Numbered from the stretch's first letter, positions 40,531 through 50,830 are shown. The stretch: 64,000 nt of DNA from Methylococcales bacterium (GCA_030949405.1 JAUZSN010000002.1:744001-808000); one strand, 5' to 3'. Program-made: numbers and translations. Notes: a model not told the origin generated them from the sequence alone.

Positions 40531-42427
40531 GAATGGAAGGAGCATTGAGTTTAATTTTCCTTACCTGCTGGGTGAATGCTTCTAATACAGGTTCCATCAT
40601 GTATGAATGGAAAGCATGTGAAGTGTGTAATTGTCGCCCTTCAATATCTTGAAGGGCTAATTTTTTGGCAAAAGCCTCAATGTCATTGGTTGCACCTGAG
40701 ACAACACAAAGAGCTGGGCTATTAATAGTTGCAATCTCTAATCGTGTTCCTTCTAATAACGGTTTTATCTCATACTCTGGCAAAGGAACAGCCATCATGG
40801 TACCTGCTGGCATGGACTGCATGAGTTGTCCACGCACACTGACTAATAGCAATGCATCCTCTAGGCTAAAGACACCAGCCAATGTTGCCGCCACATATTC
40901 ACCAATACTATGACCAATCAAGGCACTTGGCTTAACTCCCCAGGATATCCATAGTTGCGCAAGCGCATACTCGGTCACAAACAAGGCTGACTGAGTCATT
41001 GAGGTTTGCGTGAGTGTCTCCGTTGCCGCTTCAATGTTTTCTGGCGCAGGATAAAGAATGGTTCGTAAGTCGAAATCCAGATGGATTTGTAATAAAGCAC
41101 AACACTTGTCTACGTATTTTTGGAAAACGGCTTCGGTTTCATAAAGCTCACGCGCCATATTGACGTACTGTGAACCTTGTCCTGTAAACATAAAGGCAAC
41201 CAAGCGTGGCTTGACCTCGCCAGAATTGGTGAGAACCCGTTGATTATCACGCGGTGATAATGTTTTAGCTGCTGCTTCTGATTGATTGGAGACCACCGCA
41301 ATACGGCGGTGAGCAAAGGCTTTACGCCCATAGGTTAAGGTATAAGCAACATCTTCTAAATTCAATTCAGGATGATAATTAAAATGATTGGCGAGGTTGG
41401 CGGTTATTGCTTCTAATGCTGTTGGGGTTTTAGCAGACAGTAATAATAACTGTTGTCGTCGTTTCGTAACGTATGATGGTGCGGGAGCATTCCATTCTTC
41501 CAGCACAATATGTGCATTGGTTCCACCTAAACCAAAAGAACTTACCCCAGCACGGCGAGGATAATCTGGGCTTTCCCAGTCTTTTAGTTCGGTGTTGACA
41601 TAGAATGGGGTGCTTTCAAAGTCAATTTCAGGGTTAGGTGTTTTAAAATGTAAACTAGGTGGAATTTGTTTATTTTTCAATGACAATACGGTTTTAATTA
41701 AGCCAGCAATCCCCGCTGCTTCACTCAAATGCCCGATATTGCTTTTTAGTGAGCCAATGGCACAATAAGATTTTTTATCAGTCTTGGCACGAAATGCTTG
41801 GGTTAATGCCGCAATTTCAATCGGATCGCCCAGAGGTGTCGCTGTACCATGAGCCTCAATATAACTAATGCTTTTTGGATCAATATTAGCAACATCCAGA
41901 GCCTGGTAAATAGCTCGTGCTTGTGCATCTATGCTAGGAGCACTGTGACTCACTTTAAGGTTGCCATCATTATTAATAGCAGAACCTTTGATTACAGCAT
42001 GGATAGAATCTCCATCTTCTAGTGCATCGTCTAACATTTTGAGAACAATAATACCGACACCATTACCCCAGATAGTACCCCGTGCTTTAGCATCAAAACT
42101 ACGGCAATGTCCATCGGGAGACAGCACTAAACCTTCTTCATATAAATAGCCTTGATTTTGAGAGCCTAGATAAGAAACCCCACCTGCTAACGCCATTTCA
42201 CATTCACCATTTAACAAGCTTTGACAAGCATGATGAACGGCTACTAAGCTGGTGGAACAGGCCGTGGAAAAATGTACAGCTGGGCCTGTTAAATTTAATT
42301 TATACGCAACTCGTGTTGTTAGTGCTTCTGGAACATTTCCTCCAAAAACAACAGCATCTTTAGAGTCGGTTAAGTGACCAGCATAAACATGGTTATCATG
42401 AATAATATTATTCAGCAAATAGATACT
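40531..42427 (-). pseudogene. Polyketide synthase 5' part: ketosynthase (truncated) and acyltransferase
   Basis: The frame enters from the IS at 42427, already inside the ketosynthase: the N-terminal ~150 residues are missing. The KS active centre is complete: cysteine in T-A-C-S-T-S, histidines in E-A-H-G-T and N-I-G-H-L. The acyltransferase has G-Q-G-S-Q-Y, the serine in G-H-S-I-G-E-Y and H-A-F-H-S, which points to malonyl-CoA. At 40525-40534 a tandem GGAAT GGAAT duplication shifts the frame; removing 5 bp restores P-S-I-P-F-I-S-N-I-S-G-T. An internal ATG start at 42418 is not the original one. Confidence 0.8.
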
Positions 42428-43546
42428 AGACTTGTTCTTTAAGAAGAAGTTAATATATCATGTTAAAATTCCATAGGATAGCCGCTAAAAAAGAAAATAA
42501 ATCTTTTACACCTTCTTTTTTATTTCTAAACTTGTCAACTAGGCATCTATATCTTTTCATTCCACCGATTACATGCTCAACAATGACTCTTTCACGACTC
42601 ATCTCTTTGTTTTCTTTTTTTTGATTTTCTGTTAATGTTGGGTTTGGATTATGCTTAGATTTATTTGGTTTTTTATGAGGAATATTTACCGAATTAGTTT
42701 TATATTCATTATTAAACCCCAAATAACCTAAATCAATAAATATATTAAAATTACTAAACCAATTTAATTCTGGATTAAATTCTTTTTTAAACATTCCATA
42801 ATCATGATTTTTACCTGGAAAACTAACCCCAATATATAAAATTAAATGACCTAAAGAAGCTATAGTGGTATTTTTAATTGTATGCTGTTTTTTTTACCAC
42901 TGTAAAATTCATTTTGTTCTTCATAGTCACTAGGGCGTTGTACAGCACGCTCTGTAGTATCTATTATCAATGTTTGAACTCCGCCAAAAGCCTGCTGCAT
43001 TTCTTCAGGGGTTGAAAAACTTGTTGCAGGTAAAACATTAAATATATCTAACGTCTTTATTAAAATTGGAAATAATTTGTATACATGAGTATGAGCGCAT
43101 GATTTATTCATATTAAAAGAAAACCCTAAGTGATCGAAAGTAGAATAGCACTTCATATAATTTAATATAAATAATAATTTGTCTGCGGGTGTTTTTAATG
43201 TGCTATCTAAACCACTACCGTATTTTCTTTCTTTATTTTCATGTTTTTATTTTTGATCTTCAATAAGGGTCTTTTCAAATAGAGATAATAGTAAAATAAA
43301 ATGTTCTGTTTTTAATCCTGTTAAAGCTCTTAACTGTCTATCATCATAAATTCTTGGTAAAATTTCTTTTATTTTCATGTTATACTTTGATTTTTATTTT
43401 TTATAGAAATTTATTATAAAGCTTATTTATTATTTTTAATAATTTAATTTAAAGTTTATTTATTAGGCTGTATCAACTGATTGTGAGTGTTATCAAGTAT
43501 ATATAAGCAATTGATTTTAATATATTTTATTTAGAAGAACAAGTCT
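42428..43546 (-). mobile_element. IS5-like element, copy 3, at the PKS border
   Basis: A 1119-bp full-length copy with both inverted ends. The 3-bp flanks (ACT left, AAT right) differ, unlike the other copies. The left neighbour is a truncated PKS, the right one a RAYT tail, so DNA was lost or exchanged at this copy. Confidence 0.85.
42450..43378 (-). pseudogene. IS5-like transposase, copy 3, nonsense in orfA
   Basis: orfB (42794-42450) is intact. orfA would start at 43378, but a GAA to TAA change near 43250 stops it after about 43 codons; the remainder is open from 43156 to 42860. The A8 slip site is preserved. Confidence 0.75.
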
Positions 43547-43697
43547 AATAGATGAATATCAGAAAATGAGTGGTAATAGAAACAATGCTATTGTAGAAGC
43601 TTATCAATCAGGTGGATATACAATGGAAGCTATTGCAAATTATTTTGGGTGTCATTATTCAACGGTAAGTCGGGTGATTGCAAAATGCAAGACTTGA
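43547..43697 (+). pseudogene. RAYT C-terminal tail fragment
   Basis: The frame reads in from the IS border: N-N-A-I-V-E-A-Y, G-G-Y-T-M-E-A-I-A-N-Y-F-G and H-Y-S-T-V-S-R-V-I-A-K-C-K-T then stop. This helix-turn-helix tail is typical of RAYT transposases, which often end in K-T next to GACTTGACCC repeats. The catalytic part is absent. Confidence 0.6.
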
Positions 43698-43866
43698 CCC
43701 TTTGGTTGCTCTTTGTGGTTGCTTTGTGGTTGCTTTGTGGTTGCTTTGTGGTTGCTTTGTGGTTGCTTTGTGGTTGCTTTGGTTTGCTTTGGTTTGCTTT
43801 GGTTTGCTTTGGTTTGACCCTTTGGTTTGACCCTTTGGTTTGACCCTTTGGTTTGACCCTTTGGTT
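43695..43866. repeat. Minisatellite cascade of three related units
   Basis: TGACCCTTTGGTT is followed by about six TTGTGGTTGCT units, then four TTGGTTTGCT-like units, then four or five TGACCCTTTGGTT units. Each unit grades into the next. The array ends exactly at the stop codon of the RND transporter gene. It probably grew from the REP-like GACTTGACCC sequence at the RAYT end. Confidence 0.9.
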
Positions 43867-46800
43867 TAGGCTTTTTTATGTTTAGGCGGTTTTATTTTAA
43901 AAAACAATGCATATAACACAGGAACAGCAATTAAAGTTAGCAGCGTTGCAAAGGCTAATCCACCCATTATGGTGACTGCCATACTGGCAAAAAAAGCATC
44001 ATTTAATAACGGTAACATGCCTAAAATAGTGGTGGTAGCCGCTAAAAATACAGGTCGAATACGACTAACGCTGGCATGTAAAATAGCCTCGTAATGGTCT
44101 TTATCTTCTGCAATTTGCGTATCAATTTCATCGACTAGAACAATCGCATTTTTCATTAACATACCTGATAAGCTCAATAAACCCAGTAATGCCATGAAGG
44201 TAAAAGGGCTTCCCGAAACGATTAAGGCGATGACAACACCACAGACTGACATGGGTACAACCAGCCAGATAATCAAAGGTTGACGTACTTTTCCAAACAG
44301 TAAAATACTGATAAGCAGCATCACTAACATACTAGTAGGCAATTTTGAATTAAGGGCAGTTTGTGCATCACGCGAGCTTTCGTATTCGCCGCCCCATTCT
44401 AGTTGATAATTGAGGGGTAATTTAATCGCTTCAACTTGCTGTTTAATTTGTCGGAAAGCTTCGTCAGCCGTTAAGCCTATGGCGGGGTCAGATTGCGCGG
44501 CAAGTGTGCGTATTCGATTGCGTCGATGAATTAAACCATCTTCACTGAGCATCTCTATGGAATCAATCACCTGAGTAATCGGGGTAAAGGTTTGGGCTAC
44601 CGAGCTATAAACTAAACGATCTTTTATACGACTGGTATTTTGTCTTTCACTTTTTGGTGGTCTAACGACAATAGGAATTAACTTATCCTTTTCACGATAA
44701 GTGCTGGCTTGCACCCCTTCTGTAAAAAATTTCAAACTCAAGGCAACTTCATCGAGTCCAATACCTGCTATTCTAGCGCGTTCAGCATTGAATACAGGCG
44801 ATAACACTAATTCTTTTTGTCGCCAGTTGTTGCGAACATCAATTAGTGCATTATTAGCCGCCATAATAGTCGTCGCTTCTGTACCAAGGCGGCGTAATAT
44901 TTTAGGGTCTGAACCTGAAAAACGGGCTTCAATTTTAGCGGCAGTTCCTAAACCAAAGGCTAAACGTTCGGTGCGTATTTCTGCGTTAGGGTAGGCGGCA
45001 CTTAGTTCTTGTTTTAACTCGGCGGCAATATCATTAATGATTTCAAGTTCAGTGACGCGAACAATAAACTGTCCATACGAAGTATTAGGTTGCTCAGGAA
45101 CATAAGTGAGCATATAGCGACTTGCTCCACGCCCGACAAAACTTGCGACCGAAACAACCCCTGTTTTAGCTCGAATTAAACTATCAATTTCCGCCATATC
45201 ACGCGCAGTTGTGCGAATATCTGTCCCTTCTGGAAGTTGATAATTGATATAAAATAATGGGGTATTAGAGTCTGGGAAAAAGGCTTGTCTAACCATTCCA
45301 AATCCTGCAAAGCAGGCAATGGTTATAGCAATTAAAATAGTCAGGGTGAGTAATCGAGTATGTAATACCGCTTTAAGAACCCATTTGTAAGCATTGTAAA
45401 GCAAGCCAGCATAGGGGTCTATTTCGCTATTAGTTGTTTTGACGTTAAGAAATAAATACCCAAATAGAGGAGTGACAGTAATCGCTAAAACCCAGCTTAA
45501 TAATAAAGAAAAACAAATAACCGCAAATAAAGAAAATAGAAATTCACCTGTAATATCAGACGATAAACCAATTCCCGAAAATGCCATAATACCGATGACT
45601 GTTGCGCCAAGTAATGGAATTTGAGTACGATTCGTTGCAAGACAAGCCGCTTTTTTCTTTGCCATTCCCTGCTGCATATTAATGAGCATTCCCTCTGCAA
45701 CTACAATAGCATTATCAACCATCATCCCCATCGCAATGATTAAAGCACCTAGAGAGATACGCTCCATATCAATGCCAAACAGACTCATAAATAATAACGT
45801 CCCTAAAACAGTAAGCAATAAGGTTGCTCCGACAATCAACCCTATATGCCAGCCCATCATTAAACATAAGACCGCAATAACGATAGCCACTGAGACAGTG
45901 AGGCTATTAATGAAACTATCAATGGCGTGTTCTACGACCTTGTGCTGTTCATAAATAGGATGAATTTCAACCCCAAGCGGAATTCGTGCTTTGAGTTCTT
46001 TTAAACGCGCTTCAACCGCTTTTCCTACAGTGACAATATTGGCATCAGAAATTCCAGAAATTGCCAACGTAAAAGCATCTTTACCATCAAAACGAACCAG
46101 ATGCTCAGGGATTTCAGTAGCTTCACGAGTAATGGTTGCAATATCTATTAAGCTAACTTGTTCGGTTGTTCCAGCTTTACCAATGCGTAGAGATTCAATA
46201 TGGGCTAATGAATCAAAACCTTCACCTGATACAATGCGAATACGTCGCCCATCAAGGGTAATCGCTCCCGCATCTGTTACCGTATTTTCAGATTGCACAA
46301 TCGCAAGAACTTGTTGCGTAGATAAGCCTAAGCGAGTGATACGGTCACTGCCTAACTCAATATAAATGGTTTCTGTACGCTCGCCAGCCGTTTCTACCTT
46401 CGCTACATTGGGAACGGTTAATAGTTCTCTGCGTAAAAAGGTAGAGATGTCTTGAATTTCTTTGTATGAAAACTCAGGCGCAGTAATGGCGTAAAAAATA
46501 CCGTACACATCACCAAAATCATCATTAACAATGGAGGGCTGAGTACCGCTAGGTAAGCTTTTTTGTGCATCAGTCACTTTACGCCTTAGCTCATCCCAAA
46601 CCTGCGGCATGGTATTTTTATCGTAGGTATTTTTAATTTCAACGGTAATTTCTGAAACACCTGCTTTTGATTTTGAAGTAATCCTTTTTATTTGCGGTAA
46701 TTGTTGAATTTTTGATTCTAATAATTCTGTTACCTCTTGCTCAACTTCCAGAGCCGTTGCACCTGCGTAAGTTGTGACCACTAATGCTTGTTTAATGGTA

Positions 46801-46925
46801 AAAGCGGGGTCTTCGAGTCGTCCCACACTTTCTAATCCCCATAAACCACCAATAAAGCAAATTAAAACCAATAGCCATGTATTAACAGGACGTTCTATCG
46901 CACTACGCGCAATTTCAAAACTCAT
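43866..46925 (-). CDS. RND efflux pump inner-membrane transporter
   Basis: The 1019-aa protein is a HAE1-type resistance-nodulation-division permease, driven by the proton gradient and exporting drugs or other hydrophobic compounds from the inner membrane and periplasm. An N-terminal membrane helix, two large periplasmic loops and two blocks of about five or six helices each are apparent. The proton-relay aspartate lies in M-G-M-M-V-D-N-A-I-V near residue 400. It is the last gene of a tetR-OMF-MFP-RND operon, 11 bp after the adaptor gene. The stop codon lies against a minisatellite. The substrate cannot be predicted. Confidence 0.93.
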   Translation of the reverse strand: MSFEIARSAIERPVNTWLLVLICFIGGLWGLESVGRLEDPAFTIKQALVVTTYAGATALEVEQEVTELLESKIQQLPQIKRITSKSKAGVSEITVEIKNTYDKNTMPQVWDELRRKVTDAQKSLPSGTQPSIVNDDFGDVYGIFYAITAPEFSYKEIQDISTFLRRELLTVPNVAKVETAGERTETIYIELGSDRITRLGLSTQQVLAIVQSENTVTDAGAITLDGRRIRIVSGEGFDSLAHIESLRIGKAGTTEQVSLIDIATITREATEIPEHLVRFDGKDAFTLAISGISDANIVTVGKAVEARLKELKARIPLGVEIHPIYEQHKVVEHAIDSFINSLTVSVAIVIAVLCLMMGWHIGLIVGATLLLTVLGTLLFMSLFGIDMERISLGALIIAMGMMVDNAIVVAEGMLINMQQGMAKKKAACLATNRTQIPLLGATVIGIMAFSGIGLSSDITGEFLFSLFAVICFSLLLSWVLAITVTPLFGYLFLNVKTTNSEIDPYAGLLYNAYKWVLKAVLHTRLLTLTILIAITIACFAGFGMVRQAFFPDSNTPLFYINYQLPEGTDIRTTARDMAEIDSLIRAKTGVVSVASFVGRGASRYMLTYVPEQPNTSYGQFIVRVTELEIINDIAAELKQELSAAYPNAEIRTERLAFGLGTAAKIEARFSGSDPKILRRLGTEATTIMAANNALIDVRNNWRQKELVLSPVFNAERARIAGIGLDEVALSLKFFTEGVQASTYREKDKLIPIVVRPPKSERQNTSRIKDRLVYSSVAQTFTPITQVIDSIEMLSEDGLIHRRNRIRTLAAQSDPAIGLTADEAFRQIKQQVEAIKLPLNYQLEWGGEYESSRDAQTALNSKLPTSMLVMLLISILLFGKVRQPLIIWLVVPMSVCGVVIALIVSGSPFTFMALLGLLSLSGMLMKNAIVLVDEIDTQIAEDKDHYEAILHASVSRIRPVFLAATTTILGMLPLLNDAFFASMAVTIMGGLAFATLLTLIAVPVLYALFFKIKPPKHKKA

Positions 46926-46936
46926 CGAATCGTCCT

Positions 46937-47983
46937 TTAAAATGAAGTAAAACGCTTTACAGTCATGCCTTTTCGCAATAAATGCACCCCTGCGGTGACA
47001 ATTTTATTTTCTGCTTTAAGCCCTGAGAGTATGGAAATATTATTTTGATTAACCGCGCCTAAAGTAACGGTTTGAGGCGAAACTTTTTCTGTTTGAGAGT
47101 CAAACAACCATACTCTAGCTTCTCCTTGTTCATCATAATCAATAGCAGAAATAGGAATTGAAATATTAATAGCTTGAGTAGCTAATTTGCTCTCAATAAT
47201 AACCCCAACGGTCATACCCGATAAAACATGCTGGTTATGTTTGCGTGATAGTCCAAAAATAACTTCATAAGTCTGTGCGACACTGCCCGCCTCAGTAATA
47301 TGTTCACGATAAACTAAGGGAAAATATTGTTTAGGGCGGTCTTTAAAAACCGCAACCGCTTTAAAGTTATCTTTTTTATCCAATAACTTAATCATATTTT
47401 CAGGAATATTAATGCGTACTCGCAATTCATCTAATTTTTGTATGCGAACAATCGCTTGATGCGCCGCGACATTGGTATAATTATCAATTAAGCGTTGGCT
47501 GATTAAGGCATTAAAAGGGGCTGTAATGCGCGTATAAGATAAATTCCTTTGCGCGGCTTTTAAGGCTACTTGGTGTAATTTAATACTGGTTTCTGCCTCA
47601 TCAAGCAATGCTTTAGGCAAAGACCCCGACTTAAAAAGATTCCGTTTTCGAGTAACATCTAATTTAGCCAGATTAAATTGCGCCTGAGCTTGTTGTACCG
47701 CCAACTGATAATCGTTTGAATCAAGCGCGGCAATTAACTTGCCTTTAGAAATTGCCTTGCCTTCTTGTAAAGGTAATTTAATCAAGCGACCTGACACTTG
47801 AAAGGACAAATCAACCGTACTAATCGCATCAATACGCCCAACAAAACGTCTTTGAGAAAGTGGATTACTCTTTGAAACCATTTCAACACGAATGGTGCGT
47901 ATAGGTTCAGGCTTTAATTCAACACCGTTATCACAAGCAACTAAGACAGATAATAAAATTAACCCTAATAAGGACTTAATCAT
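46937..47983 (-). CDS. RND periplasmic adaptor (membrane fusion) lipoprotein
   Basis: The ATG at 47983 with an AGGAA site is preferred over the longer ORF from 48037, because it starts a proper lipoprotein signal (M-I-K-S-L-L-G-L-I-L-L-S-V-L-V-A-C). The 348-aa chain has the barrel-sandwich/lipoyl half motif V-D-L-S-F-Q-V-S-G-R-L, a helical hairpin (about residues 75-140) and the beta-barrel and membrane-proximal domains of AcrA/MexA-type adaptors. It links the RND pump at 46925 with the outer-membrane channel. Confidence 0.92.
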   Translation of the reverse strand: MIKSLLGLILLSVLVACDNGVELKPEPIRTIRVEMVSKSNPLSQRRFVGRIDAISTVDLSFQVSGRLIKLPLQEGKAISKGKLIAALDSNDYQLAVQQAQAQFNLAKLDVTRKRNLFKSGSLPKALLDEAETSIKLHQVALKAAQRNLSYTRITAPFNALISQRLIDNYTNVAAHQAIVRIQKLDELRVRINIPENMIKLLDKKDNFKAVAVFKDRPKQYFPLVYREHITEAGSVAQTYEVIFGLSRKHNQHVLSGMTVGVIIESKLATQAINISIPISAIDYDEQGEARVWLFDSQTEKVSPQTVTLGAVNQNNISILSGLKAENKIVTAGVHLLRKGMTVKRFTSF

Positions 47984-48037
47984 GAGCTTATTCCTATTTG
48001 GATACTGTGTTGCGGATGAGTAAGAAGATAAGAACAT

Positions 48038-49315
48038 TTATAAAATCCCCAGAGCATAACGTAAATTTAATTTAGCCATTGCTGAATCATATTCAGCGTT
48101 ATGAAAATTATTGTAAATTTGAGTTCGCAAATCTTCTGCATCAAGGACTTCGGTGTGTACCGCTAGCCCTTGTTGATAACGTTCGGTACTCACTCTCAGG
48201 TTTTCATCGGCTTGTTCAATTGCTTGTTTAGCAACCTCTATCCGTTTCAGGGTTTCTTGAATATCAAGCCAAGCTTGGCGAACTTGTAAATGAATATTAC
48301 TGATGAAATCATCACGTTGAGATTTTAAAGAAAGTGCTTGTCGCTTGACTGCTTGGCTTCGATGATTGGTTGAGCCATCAAATAACGTCCAGTTTAGAGT
48401 CACATTAGCCATCCATAAACCTTCAAACGCCTGATACTCATTTTCTTGATATTGATACCCGCCATTAAGGTTGACTTGGGGCAATAAGTTGGCTTTTTCA
48501 CTTTGCGCCTGAGCCTCTAATGACCATATTTGTTCAGCCAAAACTTCAAGCTCAGGGCGTTGTTTTAAAGCTTGTTTAAATAACGCGGCTAAATCATCGG
48601 CTGAGACTTCGGGAAATGCCTCAACAAGCTCAACTTCATTGCTTAAATTACGATTTAATAGTTGATTAAACTGAGCTTTTGCAATATCTAACTGATTGTC
48701 TTGTTGAATCACAAGCTGCTTTGCATTACTTAATTCCACTTTGGCGGCTAATAAATCATTACGCGCAATCACGCCTTGCTGATAAAGGTTGTTTACATCC
48801 TTAACATGCGCTTCAAGATTAGTGACATGACTTTGTGCAACCATTAAGCCTTTTTGACTCCGTAATATCGCAATAAAGACATTAGCAACTTTTAGTTTAA
48901 TATTTAAAGCGGTTGCGACCTCATTATGTTGCGTAGCTAGATTAACCGCTTTTGCCGCATCAATACCATGCTCAATTTTACCACTGGTAAAAACAGGAAT
49001 AGAAACCATTGCCTGAGCATTAAAACTCCCTGCTTGACCCATTGGAAATTGTACGGATTGCCCACCAAAATTTGCTTTTGCTGAAGGCGTTTCATCAAAT
49101 TGCGTATAACCACTGGACACACTAAGTTTTGGAAGATACTGCCCTTCTGCGGCAAAAAGTTGTTGTTCAGAAGCCTGAGTATTCGCCTTAGCAGCATGTA
49201 TAAGCTGATTTTTATTCAGTGCCTCAGCAAAGACTTGCTCCAAAGTCTCCGCAGCCATCACTTGCTTGGAAAAAATAAGCAAGATTAATAAGAAATTGTA
49301 TTTATTAATGAACAT
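48038..49315 (-). CDS. TolC-like outer-membrane efflux channel
   Basis: I take the ATG at 49315 (425 aa), which begins with a signal peptide ending V-M-A before A-E-T-L; an upstream ATG at 49345 would put ten extra residues before it. Two outer-membrane efflux protein repeats with long helices (for example L-T-Q-A-like segments and Q-G-V-I-A-R-N-D-L-L-A-A-K) give the trimeric alpha-barrel channel. The start overlaps the end of the TetR gene by 11 bp. It precedes the adaptor gene and completes a tripartite pump. Confidence 0.92.
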   Translation of the reverse strand: MFINKYNFLLILLIFSKQVMAAETLEQVFAEALNKNQLIHAAKANTQASEQQLFAAEGQYLPKLSVSSGYTQFDETPSAKANFGGQSVQFPMGQAGSFNAQAMVSIPVFTSGKIEHGIDAAKAVNLATQHNEVATALNIKLKVANVFIAILRSQKGLMVAQSHVTNLEAHVKDVNNLYQQGVIARNDLLAAKVELSNAKQLVIQQDNQLDIAKAQFNQLLNRNLSNEVELVEAFPEVSADDLAALFKQALKQRPELEVLAEQIWSLEAQAQSEKANLLPQVNLNGGYQYQENEYQAFEGLWMANVTLNWTLFDGSTNHRSQAVKRQALSLKSQRDDFISNIHLQVRQAWLDIQETLKRIEVAKQAIEQADENLRVSTERYQQGLAVHTEVLDAEDLRTQIYNNFHNAEYDSAMAKLNLRYALGIL

Positions 49316-49916
49316 GAACAAAACCTTGCATAAAAAGTTTAACAACCTGTTCTACATGCGCTTTTTTTTCCTCAGAGGTGGGTATTGCTCTAATTCCCAG
49401 CAAACATTGAAAATGCAATTCGCCTTTAAGCAAACTGATAAACGCATCCGCCGCAAAATTAATATTTAAAACAGTCACTTCATCTCGCTGATTTAAAGCG
49501 TCTAAATAAGCTATTAACTGTGTATTCACTATGTTAGGTGCGCTGTCATAAACAAGCTGACCTAATTGAGGAAAATCACGGCATTCAGCAACAACCAAAC
49601 GATAGATGCCCAAAGCATCATCAGAAAAAATCAACTCAACAAAAGCCGATGCAATTTTTTTAAGCGTATTTTCAATGCTTTCGTTTTCTGTTGAAGCCTC
49701 ATCAACGACCTGAAATAAATTCAGGCATAAATTTTCAATAACAGCGGCTAACAGCGCATCTTTGCTGTCAAAATATTTGTATAAAGTGGCTTTAGAAACT
49801 GGGGCAGCTTGGGCGATTTTATCCATACTACTGGCATTAAAACCATATTGAAGAAACATGCGTGTCGCACCTTCAATAATGGATTGTCGTTTTATATTTA
49901 CTACTTCTAAAGTCAT
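49305..49916 (-). CDS. TetR/AcrR-family repressor of the efflux operon
   Basis: The 203-aa protein has an N-terminal HTH (F-L-Q-Y-G-F-N-A-S-S-M-D-K-I-A-Q-A-A-P-V-S-K-A-T-L-Y-K-Y-F shown in parts, about residues 20-48) and a helical ligand domain. It is the first gene of the efflux operon and lies 36 bp from a perfect palindrome. I infer that it represses its own operon until a pump substrate binds. The ligand is unknown. Confidence 0.92.
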   Translation of the reverse strand: MTLEVVNIKRQSIIEGATRMFLQYGFNASSMDKIAQAAPVSKATLYKYFDSKDALLAAVIENLCLNLFQVVDEASTENESIENTLKKIASAFVELIFSDDALGIYRLVVAECRDFPQLGQLVYDSAPNIVNTQLIAYLDALNQRDEVTVLNINFAADAFISLLKGELHFQCLLGIRAIPTSEEKKAHVEQVVKLFMQGFVHVH

Positions 49917-49952
49917 TAGCCTATGAATAGTCTGATTTTAAAAAAAGCTTAT

Positions 49953-49977
49953 GCTAAACTAAACAGTTTAGTTTAGC
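49953..49977. promoter_or_regulatory. Perfect 25-bp palindrome, likely TetR operator
   Basis: GCTAAACTAAAC, a central A, and GTTTAGTTTAGC form a perfect inverted repeat between the repressor gene and a divergent regulator fragment. Size and position match operators of this family. Confidence 0.75.
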
Positions 49978-50022
49978 AATAAAAAGCATGAACTAAATCA
50001 TCATTTATTTAAGGTAACTATT

Positions 50023-50111
50023 TTGAATTCAAAAGAAAAAATATTAATACAAGCAAAAAAATTATTTGCCAAAAGCGGTTTTTCTGGTGTTTCTATGCGT
50101 AATATTGCCAG
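50023..50111 (+). pseudogene. Second TetR-family regulator, N-terminal fragment only
   Basis: A TTG start with AAGGTAAC upstream encodes M-N-S-K-E-K-I-L-I-Q-A-K-K-L-F-A-K-S-G-F, the usual TetR start, continuing to S-M-R-N-I-A. Then the sequence changes into a purine-rich tract and a segment ending AAGGGGTCAGATACTG, a phrase often met in REP/RAYT repeats. The HTH is cut in half, so it is not functional. It would have been divergent from the efflux operon. Confidence 0.65.
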
Positions 50112-50651
50112 AAAGAAAGGAAAGAAAAGAAAGGGTCACAAGAAAGAAAGCACAACAAAATTCAAGGGGTCAGATACTGTCTTAAAAAGCAACTCTATTT
50201 TACTTTTATTTATTAAAAATTAAGCTTATTTTGATTTACTCTTTAAAACCCTAGCTCTTAATTTGGTAATTTATATCAAATGGTTTTTCTGACTTTAAGA
50301 CACCATAGGACAAAATTAATAATTTTCTCATGACAGCGATTATCGCTACTTTTTTAGGCTTACCATTATTAACTAAACGCTCATAAACAAGCTTCAGCAT
50401 TGGGTTGTATCGAATAGCGACAAGTGCTGGCATATAAAGCGATTTACGCAATCGTTTATGCCCAAGCTTAGATAAGGATGATTTATCAATGCTTGTACCT
50501 GACTGTATGATCTTAGGCGTTAATCCCGCATAACTGGCAATTTGTTTTGAACTTGAAAAGAAATTAATATCACCAATATACGCTAAAATACTCCATGCAG
50601 TACGCTCACCAATACCGTTAATGCTTGTTAATAATTTGACTTGCTGACTGA

Positions 50652-50764
50652 GGCTACCAACTTAAGGCGGGACAGTTTTAAATCCCCAATATTTACAAAG
50701 TGAGGAAAATCAACAATCGTGCAGTAGTTGATTTTACTGGATGTCCCGTCTTAAGTTGGTAGCC
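50652..50764. mobile_element. 113-bp MITE of the 1.7-kb IS family, in IS110
   Basis: Ends match the 1.7-kb IS, and the right 30 bp (CTGGATGTCCCGTCTTAA) match the 3' end of its transposase gene, so it is an internal-deletion derivative. A perfect 8-bp duplication CTGACTGA flanks it (50644-50651, 50765-50772). Confidence 0.85.
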
Positions 50765-50830
50765 CTGACTGAGACATTCGTTTTTTTTAACAATGTCCGC
50801 AATGTGTTTTTTAACCCGATCAATTTCATT

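Noticed and set aside
43649-43843. A 64-codon frame rich in Leu, Trp and Cys
   Set aside because: It is the translation of the minisatellite units and the RAYT tail read in another frame.
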